Source: Solimonas sp.
Lineage (GTDB): Bacteria > Pseudomonadota > Gammaproteobacteria > Nevskiales > Nevskiaceae
Length of the DNA stretch: 64,000 nucleotides
Reading direction: 5' to 3'
NCBI GenBank assembly: GCA_030149365.1
Contig: JASBRP010000018.1
Coordinates: 19,350-83,349 of the forward strand
Made by a program: the position numbers and the translations under genes. Below the pieces are notes generated by a model, which worked only from the letters and a program-made list of their open reading frames with translations, searched no databases and was not told where the DNA came from. Positions 8,801-16,190 of the stretch are shown here, piece by piece. The stretch's first letter is position 1. Each line of letters opens with the position of its first letter.

Positions 8801-9469
8801 AAGGGCTGCCGTGACGACAAGACGCTGGGCCGTCTGAACATCACCTGGACGCTGGGCTACCGCACGGACGCCAATGGCGCCCCGGTGATGTTCAACGCCT
8901 CCGGCGTGCAGGACCCCACCGGCAATCGCCTGATGTACGACGCGCTCTACGCCTTCGGCGGCCGCTCCTTCTCGATCTGGGATGCCAATGGCCAGTTGGT
9001 CTGGGATTCCGGTGATCAGTTCGAGCAGTACCTCGCCAGCGACGCCTGCCGCCTGGGCAGCGCGAAGAACATCCCCTGCAAGGACTACTTCAACAGCAAC
9101 CACGAAGAAGGTGGCCCTGAATTCGTCGATAGCCGCAGCGACAACAAGGGCCCCGAGCCCGAGGGCATCGCGCTGGGCAAGATCGGCAGCAAGACCTTCG
9201 CCTTCATCGGCCTGGAGCGCATGGGCGGCGTGATGATCTACGACATCAGCAACCCGCAGGCACCGGTGTTCGTCAACTACATCAACACGCGTGAGATCTG
9301 GAACGAGAAAGATCCCTCGGCCAACCTGGCCGCCCACGGCGACCTGGGTCCCGAAGGCCTGGTCTTCGTGCCCGCCGACAAGTCGCCCAACAATCAGCCC
9401 CTGCTGATCGTCGGCAACGAGGTCAGCGGCACCACCGCCGTGTACCAGGTGAACCTGCTGGTCCCGTAA
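5819..9469 (+). CDS. lipoprotein fusing 5'-nucleotidase/metallophosphatase and choice-of-anchor I domains
   Basis: 1216 aa from ATG 5819, chosen because a lipoprotein signal follows at once: MKSWLRLACALSVAGSLSAC with Cys20 in the lipobox. Domain 1 (about 35-330) is a calcineurin-like phosphoesterase with ILHINDHHSN, GNHEFDKGD and GGDSH metal motifs. Domain 2 (about 390-590) is the 5'-nucleotidase C-terminal substrate domain, with LSFNATGGDGYTTL. Domain 3 (about 630-1216) is beta-propeller-like and resembles choice-of-anchor I proteins, with repeated blocks such as PDMLTFTPDGLTVLVANEGEPSDD. The protein should sit on the cell surface or in the periplasm and hydrolyse nucleotides or phosphoesters to salvage phosphate and nucleosides. 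UshA-type enzymes are about 550 aa; the second half doubles that length. It is monocistronic with its own terminator. Function of the anchor-like half is unknown. Confidence 0.87.
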   Translation: MKSWLRLACALSVAGSLSACSDTDDKGPEGTPRPLELTILHINDHHSNLDSKAKTLKLKNAAGTRVDVSVDFGGFPRVTKAIEELAAASPNVLKLHAGDALTGTLYFNRAGAAGEADAAMMNTVCFDAMTVGNHEFDKGDAGLKTFIDLLHAGSCKTPVISANVQFGASSPLKSTGQVLPSVVLTRDDQKIGIVGLTIAAKTKQSSSPNVDTLFEDEATAAQREIDALRKQGIDKIIVMSHIGYENDRALIPKLSGVDVVVGGDSHTLLGPDSLAEYGVGTPAGPYGAELINKDGQKTCLVQAWEYSQVVGELKVSFDARGQVTACNGKPHVLMGELSTAKAFSDADLTAFQADVGASGLLRITNPSAAAAAKLKPFKDKVDVFKAQVVAVAPTELCSRRVPGGPGSADYGRSGVDCNALGSVDLRGGDIQQIVAQAYVDIANAQYGGADISLQSGGGVRIPLKGDVTAANVIEVLPFGNMLYRLDITGAEAKSMIEDGLHTVFGGATVNTGAYPYTGGLRFDVTSTAPRGQRASNVEYFDRESKTWKALDLAKTYKLFVLSFNATGGDGYTTLRDIPAARRSDIGVLDADVFQTWIEGLPKNGAGRPVITKLSTEVYSTKSFNKPAEVTPTSVSLEPLGRFSAGQFGVSAAEIPTFDAASKRIFVVNAQKGTIDVLDGSTPGQPTSIGEIDASSITPGAEINSIASFNGLLAIAIQADDKTDPGYVAIYRASNLAKLGHVQVGALPDMLTFTPDGLTVLVANEGEPSDDYQTDPEGSISVIDVRDPTNPVARTAGFAAFNNQKAALIASGVRIFGANNPTVAKDLEPEYITVSTDSKTAWVSLQEANAFAKVDIASATVTNIIPLGYKDHGVAGKGLDASDKDGAINIKTWPGVRGLYMPDAIASYSVGGQTYIVSANEGDSRAWFSDEDAYFNGDASKGFVEEFRVKHLINKKGFDERASEGDLPPQLRQLAFGGLLNPEIFGYCGAVAGDPKGCRDDKTLGRLNITWTLGYRTDANGAPVMFNASGVQDPTGNRLMYDALYAFGGRSFSIWDANGQLVWDSGDQFEQYLASDACRLGSAKNIPCKDYFNSNHEEGGPEFVDSRSDNKGPEPEGIALGKIGSKTFAFIGLERMGGVMIYDISNPQAPVFVNYINTREIWNEKDPSANLAAHGDLGPEGLVFVPADKSPNNQPLLIVGNEVSGTTAVYQVNLLVP

Positions 9470-9496
9470 CGGACAACCTCAGCAAGCGTTGTTCTG

Positions 9497-9526
9497 GAAA
9501 CCCCGCTCCGGCGGGGTTTCTTTTTT
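9497..9526 (+). terminator. rho-independent terminator
   Basis: Stem GAAACCCCGC / GCGGGGTTTC with a four-base TCCG loop, followed by six T, starts 28 bp after the nucleotidase stop codon. It is a textbook intrinsic terminator on the plus strand. Confidence 0.92.
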
Positions 9527-9596
9527 GGGGAACAGTTTGGAAAGCCTTGAACGAGCATCCACGCCGGCGAACAACCAGCCGCGGCTCCAGGCAGTG

Positions 9597-9801
9597 CTCG
9601 GCAACTGCTCCATGCGTTGCCCTACCTCGGGCATCCATGCCCTCGAATGCAGGAGCAGTTGCTGAGGAAAGAGCGGGCATGTTCAGTCGTAATTTCCGCC
9701 GATGGTCCCGTAACCCTGTAGCCCCTCTCCCCTTGCGGGAGAGGGGTTGGGGACGAGAGCATGGATGCTCGAGGTAGGGCAACGCAGGAGCAGTTGCCGA
9801 G
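9597..9801. repeat. nested inverted repeat, MITE- or REP-cluster-like
   Basis: The arms 9597-9645 and 9754-9801 are inverted copies of each other, 48-49 bp long, differing by one inserted base and two substitutions. Each arm starts CTCGGCAACTGCTCC. Part of the left arm is repeated in inverted form again at 9650-9666. The loop holds another perfect hairpin, CCCCTCTCCC / GGGAGAGGGG at 9722-9746. The right arm also contains the palindrome GAGCATGGATGCTC. There is no coding potential. It looks like a small non-autonomous element or a stack of intergenic palindromes. Confidence 0.7.
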
Positions 9802-9827
9802 AGGGGGAACATGAAGTGATTAGCCAA

Positions 9828-9860
9828 CCGTTCGCCTTGAAGTCCTGAGCCTGTCGAAGG
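9828..9860. repeat. REP-like repeat, third copy
   Basis: It starts CCGTTCGCCTTGAAGTCC and ends TGAGCCTGTCGAAGG. It matches the pair at 3002-3111, closest to the longer copy there, and shows the family is dispersed in this genome. Confidence 0.7.
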
Positions 9861-10455
9861 ATCGAAGGGTGACCGTCTTCAGGTAACCCAACCCAGAAGA
9901 AATACGGAACTCCGTTATGAGTTCCCCCCGAGAGCGCGCAAACTATTCCGATCGAGCCAGGCTCCACGTTGGAATCCCAACGACCGAAGCCGCCGCAAAC
10001 CGGGAACGATCTTATCCACCCGGCTCCTGCCGCCCGCTCCCTAACCTCCCTGCAGTAGAACGATTGCCGGGCTAACCCAGTAGGGCTCTGCTAGCGCATC
10101 CGCGAACGAGTTCCGGGTCACACCTGCTGTCGGTGCTCATTAACAACACGGTATTGCTGCCCGCCGGGTCCCTCCACCAGGGGAGCCCGCGCAGCGCAAC
10201 GGGCGTGCCTGGACGAGGCGCCCGCGGAGACAACGGCTGGCCGCAAGGCCAGGTCTGGCACGTGGCGCGCGCCATCTCTCCGGAGACGGCCCGGCGGAGC
10301 AGGTTTTTCAGAAAGTAGGACGGGACCAGCAGTAGGCGCTTTAGGCTAAGCGCAGCGCATCCCGCCTTTTGTCACGGAAGCTGGATGCGCAACACCAAGC
10401 TTATGGAGCGTAAGTTTCTCCTTGCGCCAGGTTTTCGGATTAATTTACTCCGATC
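9861..10455. other. gene-free stretch left of the IS element
   Basis: About 600 bp with no credible gene: open frames are short, lack ribosome sites and show no recognisable protein. It contains a small inverted pair GCGCATCC (10355-10362) / GGATGCGC (10383-10390) and becomes more AT-rich just before the IS. It could be decayed DNA or a repeat graveyard. No tRNA or other RNA was recognised. Confidence 0.5.
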
Positions 10456-11636
10456 CTGAGCTTTCCCCTCATATTTTCAGCTGAGAGCCCTTTCTCTTCA
10501 GCGAGTTAGAGATCGGAGCCGCGCTGCAAGGCGGCCGGCTAACCCTGTCGGGCCTGGGCCGTAGCCTGGATGCCCGATGTGCCGTGCGCCATCGCATCAA
10601 GCGGGTTGATCGACTGCTGGGTAATTCACATCTGCATCAGGATCGCCTGCAGTTCTATCGCTGCCTGTGCCAGCTACTGCTCGCGGGCCGGCCCGAGCCG
10701 ATCCTGATTGTGGACTGGTCCGACCTGCATCCTGATCGTAGCTTGCAGGTGCTGAGAGCCTCGGCCTGGGTACATGGCTTTGCTCTGACGGTCTACGAGG
10801 AAGTACACCCACTCAAGAGCCAGAATTCCCCTCGGGTCCATCGGGAGTTTCTGCTGACCTTGCGCATGCTACTGCCGGAGGGTTGCCACCCGGTGATCGT
10901 GGCCGATGCCGGCTTTCGCTCCACTTGGTTTGAGCAGTTGGATGACATGGGATGGCACTGGGTGGGCCGCATTCGCGGCCGCACCTTGATCGAGACCGCG
11001 CCCGACTCCTGGATTCGCTGCACAAAGCTGGGAGAGCGGGCGACGGGTAAACCCAAGGCCTTGGGAGTGCATCTTGTGGTGCGTGCTCGCCCCGTCATTT
11101 GTGGGCTGTATCTCTACGCAAGCGTGCTCTGGGCAGGCGTCGCAAGACGCTGCGGGGCCAACGCGCGACCTGTAAGCACAGCCTGGTTTGCGCGACCCGC
11201 GAGCGGGAGCCTTGGCTGTTGGCCGCGTCACTGTCATTGGCAGATCGCAAGGCGCTGGAGATCGTGAATGTCTACCGCTTGCGGATGCGCATCGAGCACG
11301 GCTTCCGAACGCTCAAGTCGCATCAGTTTGGCTTTGCTTTGGAGGACTCCCAGAGCCGCGGGCCCGAGCGTATCGGGGTGCTGCTGCTAGTGCAGGCACT
11401 GGCATTGCTGCTGGCGTGGATTGCGGGCTGGGCCGCTCAACGCACCGGGCTGCATCATCAACTCAAGTCCAACGCTGATCGCAAGCACACCAGCATGTCG
11501 ATCATCACGCTGGGTTGCCATGCGCTGGCAATGCTGCAACTCCATCTATCCGATCATGATGTCGTCAGCGCCGTGCGGGCAGGATCACCGCTTGCGCTTA
11601 ACCATCATGGGGCGGGAATATGAGGGGAAAGCTCAG
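10456..11636 (+). mobile_element. IS4-family insertion sequence, inactive
   Basis: 1181 bp bounded by perfect 20-bp terminal inverted repeats: left CTGAGCTTTCCCCTCATATT (10456-10475) and its reverse complement at 11617-11636. The flanks ACTCCGATC (10447-10455) and ACTCCGACC (11637-11645) match at 8 of 9 positions and look like an ageing target-site duplication. The single gene inside encodes an IS4-type DDE transposase broken by a frameshift. The transposase stop codon lies within the right inverted repeat, a compact IS layout. The element sits in gene-poor DNA, so it disrupts no recognisable gene. Confidence 0.88.
10485..11623 (+). pseudogene. IS4-family transposase, frameshifted
   Basis: The first part reads in one frame up to about 11110 and continues in the -1 frame from about 11099 to 11623. 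The split falls after ARPVICGLYLY and resumes at RKRALGRRRK. DDE residues are visible: Asp in DWSDLH, Asp in IVADAGFR, and Glu within the IS4 signature Y-x2-R-x3-E-x6-K (YRLRMRIEHGFRTLK), which is intact. No slippery heptamer or A-run is at the junction, so a one-base deletion is more likely than programmed frameshifting. The open frame begins just after a TGA at 10482 and contains no early ATG; homologous-looking sequence starts near SELEIGAALQGG, so the N-terminus may also be damaged. About 375-380 aa when rejoined. Confidence 0.85.
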
Positions 11637-11659
11637 ACTCCGACCCCTTTTCCGCTCTG

Positions 11660-11685
11660 AAAAGTCCCCTCCGGCGAGGCTTTTT
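11660..11685 (-). terminator. possible terminator of the DUF805 gene
   Basis: On the minus strand AAAAAGCCTC-GCCG-GAGG is followed by GGACTTTT, a short imperfect stem with a T run, 15 bp after the DUF805 stop. The 3-nt bulge makes it weak. Confidence 0.4.
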
Positions 11686-11699
11686 ACCGCATGAGACCC

Positions 11700-12053
11700 T
11701 CAGATCCCCTTCGGATTCGGCCCGAAGCGGTTTTCGCCCTGCGTACCCTCCAATGCGGCGAGCACCAGCAGCACGATGGTTCCTATTACCGGAATAAAAG
11801 CAATCAGCACCCACCAGCCACTGCGATCGGTATCGTGCAGGCGGCGCGCGCTCACCGCCAACGAGGGGACTGCCATCGCCAGTGTAAAGATTATGGTGGG
11901 CAAGGCCATCCAAGACACACCCAATCTCAAGTCCAGAATCGTCACGCCGATAGAGATCAGGAAGTAGAACAGCAGGAAGTACCAGTACTCCGCACGCTGC
12001 GCGCGGCCGGAAAAAACCGCGTACTTCTGTAGCGCCACCATGAACCAATTCAT
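11700..12053 (-). CDS. DUF805 inner-membrane protein
   Basis: 117 aa, normal for the family. It begins MNWFMVALQKYAVFSGRAQRAEYWYF, where the FSGRAxRxEYW pattern is the DUF805 hallmark, and later has SARRLHDTDRSGWW, the second hallmark. Three or four hydrophobic helices are visible, with the last near FIPVIGTIVLLVLAAL. The E. coli relatives are YhaH and YhaI, of unknown function. A GGAG ribosome site lies before the ATG. It is a single gene between the IS and the aldo/keto reductase. Confidence 0.88.
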   Translation of the reverse strand: MNWFMVALQKYAVFSGRAQRAEYWYFLLFYFLISIGVTILDLRLGVSWMALPTIIFTLAMAVPSLAVSARRLHDTDRSGWWVLIAFIPVIGTIVLLVLAALEGTQGENRFGPNPKGI

Positions 12054-12154
12054 GAGAACTCCAGACCACGGACCAACATTCTGTATTTTGATGTGCGAGC
12101 AATGGGCCTACCCATACCAAGCCCGGGTTATCTGCAACGCAACCCTGCCACTAC

Positions 12155-13186
12155 TCACCACCGCGTCGGCTTCGGATTCCGCTCTGCCGAATCCTTCTGG
12201 TGCCAATACGGATAGATCGGCTCTACCTGGCTCGCCGCCTCCAGCTTCGCCACCTGCTCGGCCGTCAGCTTCCACTCCAGCGCGCCGAGGTTCTGCTTGA
12301 GCTGCTCTTCGTCGCGCGCGCCGATCACCAGGTTGCAGACGGTGGGCCGCTGCAGCAGCCAGTTGAGCGCCACCTGCGGTACCGACTTGCCGGTCTCCTT
12401 CGCTACTTCATCGATCGCGTCCACCACCGTGTACAGGTAGTCCTCGTTCACCGGCGGGCCGCCGGCTGCGCCGCCTTGGGCGATGCGCCCGGCGCTCGCA
12501 GCCTGGCCGCGGCGGATCTTGCCGGTGAGGCGGCCCCAGCCCAGTGGGCTCCAGACCATGGTGCCGAGGCCCTGCTCCAGGGCGAGTGGCATCAGCTCCC
12601 ATTCGTACTCGCGGCCGATCAGCGAGTAGTAGCCCTGGTAGGCCACGTAGCGGCCCAGGCCGTAGCGCTCGGAGGTGGCCAGCGCCTTCATCACGTGCCA
12701 GCCGGAGAAATTGGAGCAACCGATGTAGCGGATCTTGCCGGCACGCACCAGATCGTCCAGCGTGCCCAGCACTTCCTCGGCCGGCGTCAGCGCGTCGTAG
12801 CCATGCAGGAAGTACAGATCGATATAATCCGTGCCCAGGCGCTTGAGGCTGGCCTCGCAGGCGCGGATCAGGTGATGCCGCGAGGAGCCCTTGTCGTTGG
12901 GGCCCGCGCCTACCGGGAAGGTACCCTTGGTGGAGATCAGCAGTTCGTCGCGCCGGCCGCGGATCGCCTGGCCCAGGATTTCCTCGGAGGCGCCGGCGGA
13001 ATACACGTCGGCGGTGTCGAAGAAATTGAGCCCCGCGTCGAGGCTGACGTCCACCAGCCGCGTCGCGTCCTTCACGTCGGTGGTGCCCCACTTGCTGAAC
13101 ATCTCGCCCTTGCCGCCGAAGGTACCGGTGCCGAGGCTGAGGACGGGGACCTTGAGGCCGGAACGGCCGAGCTGCCTGTATTCCAT
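12155..13186 (-). CDS. aldo/keto reductase
   Basis: 343 aa from ATG 13186, which has AGGAG upstream. It is an NADPH-dependent (beta/alpha)8 barrel oxidoreductase reducing aldehydes or ketones. The catalytic tetrad is visible: Asp and Tyr in FFDTADVYSAG (about 52-62), Lys in ISTKG (about 86), His in YFLHGYD (about 131). NADP-contacting features near the C-terminus include NLVIGARDEEQLKQNL. It resembles the YajO/Tas group more than the plant-type enzymes. It is divergent from a Tat-exported dienelactone hydrolase with a 102-bp gap. Substrate unknown. Confidence 0.9.
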   Translation of the reverse strand: MEYRQLGRSGLKVPVLSLGTGTFGGKGEMFSKWGTTDVKDATRLVDVSLDAGLNFFDTADVYSAGASEEILGQAIRGRRDELLISTKGTFPVGAGPNDKGSSRHHLIRACEASLKRLGTDYIDLYFLHGYDALTPAEEVLGTLDDLVRAGKIRYIGCSNFSGWHVMKALATSERYGLGRYVAYQGYYSLIGREYEWELMPLALEQGLGTMVWSPLGWGRLTGKIRRGQAASAGRIAQGGAAGGPPVNEDYLYTVVDAIDEVAKETGKSVPQVALNWLLQRPTVCNLVIGARDEEQLKQNLGALEWKLTAEQVAKLEAASQVEPIYPYWHQKDSAERNPKPTRW

Positions 13187-13288
13187 CGTGAACTCCTGTC
13201 GGGGGGATTTTTTTTCTTCGGCTGTGACTTTACCGCGCCACGGCGACCGGCATATGGTCGCGCACCCCCACCGGATCGAGGAACGCAC

Positions 13289-14182
13289 ATGGACCTGGAT
13301 GAATACGGACTCAAGCCCCTGGACTTCAGCGGCGAGACGGTCGCACCGCCGGCCAACGGCTTCACCCGCCGCGGCTTCCTCGTCACCACGCTCGCCAGCG
13401 GCTTCGCGCTGGCCAGTAGCCCGGTGCTGGCGCAAGCCATCAAGACCGATTCCAAGGGCCTGGTCGCCGGCGCCGTGGAGATCGCGGTGGCGGACGGCAA
13501 GATCCCGGCCTACCGCGCACGCCCGGCCAAGAAGGGACATTACCCGGTAGTGCTGGTGATCCAGGAAATCTTCGGCGTGCACGAGCACATCCAGGACGTC
13601 TGCCGCCGCTTCGCCAAGCTCGGCTACTGCGCCGTGGCGCCGGAGATGTTCGCGCGCCAGGGCGATGTCTCGCAGATGACCGACATCGGCCAGATCCTGC
13701 AGCAGGTGGTCTCCAAGGTGCCGGACGCGCAGGTGATGAGCGACCTCGACGCCACCGTCGCCTGGGCCGGCAAGTCCGAGGGTGCCGATACCGCGCGCGT
13801 CGGCATCGTCGGCTTCTGCTGGGGCGGCCGCGCCACCTGGCTGTATGCCGCGCACAACCCGAAGGTGAAGGCCGGCGTCGCCTACTACGGCCTGCTCAGC
13901 GGCATGAAGTCCGACATCAAGCCGCAGGACCCGCTGGACATCGCCACCACGCTCAAGGTGCCGGTGCTGGGCCTCTACGCCGCCGGCGATGCCTACATCC
14001 CGCTGCCGCAGGTGGACCAGATGCAGAAGGACCTGGTGAAGTCCGGCAGCGGTTCCAAGATCATCGTCTTTCCCGGCGTGGACCACGGCTTCCATGCCGA
14101 CTACCGGCCCACCTACGACGCCACCGCCGCGCAGTACGCCTGGAAGCTGACGCGCGACTGGTTCAAGGAGCACGGCGCCTGA
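13289..14182 (+). CDS. dienelactone hydrolase family protein, Tat-exported
   Basis: 297 aa from ATG 13289 with GAGGA upstream. The N-terminus carries a twin-arginine signal, TRRGFLVTTLASG, ending near VLAQA at about residue 50, so a folded hydrolase should go to the periplasm. The alpha/beta hydrolase fold has the Cys nucleophile in GFCWGG (about 175), Asp in AAGDAYIP and His in GVDHGFHADYR. A Cys rather than Ser nucleophile is typical of dienelactone hydrolases (COG0412), which open carboxymethylenebutenolide-type lactones. No chlorocatechol genes are nearby, so the natural substrate is open. The stop overlaps the proposed start of the next gene by 4 bp. Confidence 0.88.
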   Translation: MDLDEYGLKPLDFSGETVAPPANGFTRRGFLVTTLASGFALASSPVLAQAIKTDSKGLVAGAVEIAVADGKIPAYRARPAKKGHYPVVLVIQEIFGVHEHIQDVCRRFAKLGYCAVAPEMFARQGDVSQMTDIGQILQQVVSKVPDAQVMSDLDATVAWAGKSEGADTARVGIVGFCWGGRATWLYAAHNPKVKAGVAYYGLLSGMKSDIKPQDPLDIATTLKVPVLGLYAAGDAYIPLPQVDQMQKDLVKSGSGSKIIVFPGVDHGFHADYRPTYDATAAQYAWKLTRDWFKEHGA

Positions 14183-15093
14183 GCACCAGCGAAGACGCCC
14201 AGCGCCGCGTCTGGCTCGCCGGGCTGGCGCTGGCCGTCGCCGGCGCGGTGTTCTTCTCGGCAAAGGCGGTCATCGCCAAGCTGCTCTACCGCGAGGGCAT
14301 CGACGCGGTCACGCTGATCGCGCTGCGCATGCTGCTGTCGCTGCCGGTGTTCCTGGCGGTGGCGGCCTGGACCTGGCGGCGCCAGCCGCGCCTGGACGCG
14401 CGCGACCTCGGCCGCATCGCACTGCTCGGCCTGCTGGGCTACTACCTGTCGAGCATGCTCGACTTCCTCGGCTTGCAATACGTCAGCGCTGGCCTGGAGC
14501 GGCTGATCCTGTTCCTGACACCGAGCTTCGTGCTGTTGATCGGCCTGTTCGTGCTGGGGCGCAGCGTCACCCGGCGGCAATGGTGGTCGCTGGGCTTCGC
14601 CTATGCCGGCATCGTGCTGGTGTTCTGGCACGACGTGAACCTCGGCGGCCCGCAGGTCGCCCTGGGCAGCGCCCTGGTGGCGGGCGCCGCCATCTCCTAC
14701 GCCATCTACCTGCTGCTGTCCGGCGAGCTGATCGCGCGCGTCGGTTCGCTGCGCCTGGTGGCGCTGGCCATGACCGTCTCCACCGCCGCCTGCCTGCTGC
14801 AGTACGCCCTGCTGCGCCCCCTGCCCGGCCTGTTCGAGCAGAGCCTGCCGGTGTGGCGCCTGTCGCTGCTCAACGCCAGTCTCTGCACCGTGCTGCCGGT
14901 GTTCCTGACCATGATCAGCGTCGGCCGCATCGGCGCCGGCCCCTCGGCCCAGGCCGGCATGATCGGCCCGGTTTCCACGCTGTTCCTGGCCTGGTGGCTG
15001 CTGGGCGAGCCCATCACCGCCCTGCAGCTGGCCGGCACCGGCCTGGTCATGACCGGCATGCTGCTGCTGTCCCTGCGCCAGGCCCGGCGGTAG
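14179..15093 (+). CDS. EamA-family (DMT superfamily) transporter
   Basis: 304 aa if translation begins at CTG 14179. That codon overlaps the previous TGA (CTGA) and has a perfect AAGGAG eight bases upstream. The first GTG (14248) would delete most of the first membrane helix (VWLAGLALAVAGAVFFSAKA). Ten hydrophobic helices in two EamA repeats are visible, for example VTLIALRMLLSLPVFLAV and the closing GTGLVMTGMLLLSL. DMT carriers export amino acids, nucleosides or other metabolites; the substrate cannot be inferred. Translational coupling to the hydrolase is likely. Confidence is high for the family and moderate for the start. Confidence 0.82.
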   Translation: MSTSEDAQRRVWLAGLALAVAGAVFFSAKAVIAKLLYREGIDAVTLIALRMLLSLPVFLAVAAWTWRRQPRLDARDLGRIALLGLLGYYLSSMLDFLGLQYVSAGLERLILFLTPSFVLLIGLFVLGRSVTRRQWWSLGFAYAGIVLVFWHDVNLGGPQVALGSALVAGAAISYAIYLLLSGELIARVGSLRLVALAMTVSTAACLLQYALLRPLPGLFEQSLPVWRLSLLNASLCTVLPVFLTMISVGRIGAGPSAQAGMIGPVSTLFLAWWLLGEPITALQLAGTGLVMTGMLLLSLRQARR

Positions 15094-15174
15094 AAATCCC
15101 ACTACGCCGAGCGGACGAATGCTGCGCCGCAGCATTGCGGCAGAATGGCGGCTCGGTTCAGCGGCGGGTGCGAC

Positions 15175-16101
15175 ATGGCGAAGTGGACAGCGAAGGACAT
15201 CCCGGCCCTGGCCGGCAAGCGCGCCGTGATCACCGGCGCCAACAGCGGCCTGGGCCTGGAGACGGCCGCGGAGTTGGCCCGTGCCGGCGCCGACGTGGTG
15301 ATGGCCTGCCGCGACCCCTCGCGCGCCAGCGCCGCGGTGGCCGAGGTGCAGCGCCGCGCCCCTGGCAGCCGCGTCGAGGCCATGGCCCTGGACCTGGCGG
15401 ACCTGTCGTCCATCCGTGCCTTTGCCGAGGGCTACAAGGGGCGCTACGCCTCGCTGGACCTGCTGTGCAACAACGCCGGCGTCATGCACCTGCCGCTGCA
15501 GAAGACCCGCGACGGCTTCGAGATGCAGCTCGGCACCAATCACCTCGGCCACTTTGCGCTGACAGGGCAGTTGCTGGACGCCCTGCAGGCCGCACCGGCC
15601 GCCCGCATCGTCACCGTGGCCAGCGTCGCCCACCGCGCCACCAAGGGCATCGACCTCGATGACCTCAACTGGGAGCGCCGCGCCTACAGCCCGGCCGACG
15701 CCTACGGCAAGAGCAAGCTCGCCAACCTGATGTTCCACTTCGAGCTGCAGCGGCGCCTGGAGAGGGCCGGCGGCCCGCTGATCGCCGTGGCCGCCCACCC
15801 GGGCTACTCCGCCACCAACATCGGCTTCGGCCTCAAGGACAAGACGCCGCTGTGGAAGCGCTGGGCCATGAACCTGGGCAACAGCCTGTTCGCGCAGTCC
15901 GCCGCACAGGGCTCGCTGCCCACGCTGTACGCCGCCACCGTGGCGGACATCGCCAGCGGCGACTACATCGGCCCCGACGGCTTCATCGAGTTCATGGGGA
16001 ACCCCAAGCGTGTCGGCTGCCGCCCCGAGGCGCGCGACCCGGCGCTGGGCACCCGCCTCTGGCAGATTTCCGAGCAGCTCACCGGCCTGCGCTATCTCTA
16101 G
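15175..16101 (+). CDS. SDR-family oxidoreductase, retinol-dehydrogenase-like
   Basis: 308 aa from ATG 15175 (MAKWTAKDIP); the frame opens 30 bp earlier. It is a classical short-chain dehydrogenase: TGANSGLGLETA cofactor loop at about 17-28, NNAGV at about 92, Ser in VASVAHRAT, and YGKSKLAN (about 178-185). The long C-terminal part and the AHPGYSATNIGF motif resemble RDH/WW-domain oxidoreductase-like SDRs. NADP is suggested by CRDPSRA after the second strand. The stop codon sits inside a strong hairpin. Substrate unknown. Confidence 0.9.
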   Translation: MAKWTAKDIPALAGKRAVITGANSGLGLETAAELARAGADVVMACRDPSRASAAVAEVQRRAPGSRVEAMALDLADLSSIRAFAEGYKGRYASLDLLCNNAGVMHLPLQKTRDGFEMQLGTNHLGHFALTGQLLDALQAAPAARIVTVASVAHRATKGIDLDDLNWERRAYSPADAYGKSKLANLMFHFELQRRLERAGGPLIAVAAHPGYSATNIGFGLKDKTPLWKRWAMNLGNSLFAQSAAQGSLPTLYAATVADIASGDYIGPDGFIEFMGNPKRVGCRPEARDPALGTRLWQISEQLTGLRYL

Positions 16102-16153
16102 GGTCTGTCATTGATTCCCCGGTCCCTGCGACGGGGCATTGATGACAGACCCT
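16100..16153. repeat. long hairpin overlapping the SDR stop codon
   Basis: AGGGTCTGTCATTGATTCCC is followed by a short loop and then CATTGATGACAGACCCT: about 22 bp of nearly perfect stem. There is no T run, so it is a palindromic repeat or factor-dependent signal rather than an intrinsic terminator. Confidence 0.75.
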
Positions 16154-16162
16154 AGCCGTAGG

Positions 16163-16190
16163 GTGGGCAAACGTCTTTTCGTTTGCCCAC
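16163..16190. repeat. GTGGGCAAACG palindrome
   Basis: GTGGGCAAACG (16163-16173) and CGTTTGCCCAC (16180-16190) form a perfect 11-bp stem with a six-base loop. The GGGTGGGCAAA...TTTGCCCAC unit resembles a widespread proteobacterial intergenic repeat. Confidence 0.75.

Noticed and set aside
6101..9337. A 1078-codon open frame antisense to the nucleotidase lipoprotein
   Set aside because: Its composition is the low-complexity Gly/Ala/Val/Asp/His pattern expected from the reverse strand of a high-GC gene; it has no ribosome site and no recognisable domain.
9722..9746. The CCCCTCTCCC hairpin as a CRISPR repeat
   Set aside because: There is a single copy and no spacer series; it is an intergenic palindrome.
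9861..10455. A tRNA or small RNA gene in the gap before the IS
   Set aside because: I looked for a TPsiC-like GGTTCGAATCC arm and for a cloverleaf and found neither.
10584..11623. Programmed -1 frameshifting in the IS transposase
   Set aside because: IS4 transposases are usually made from one frame and there is no slippery heptamer at the junction.
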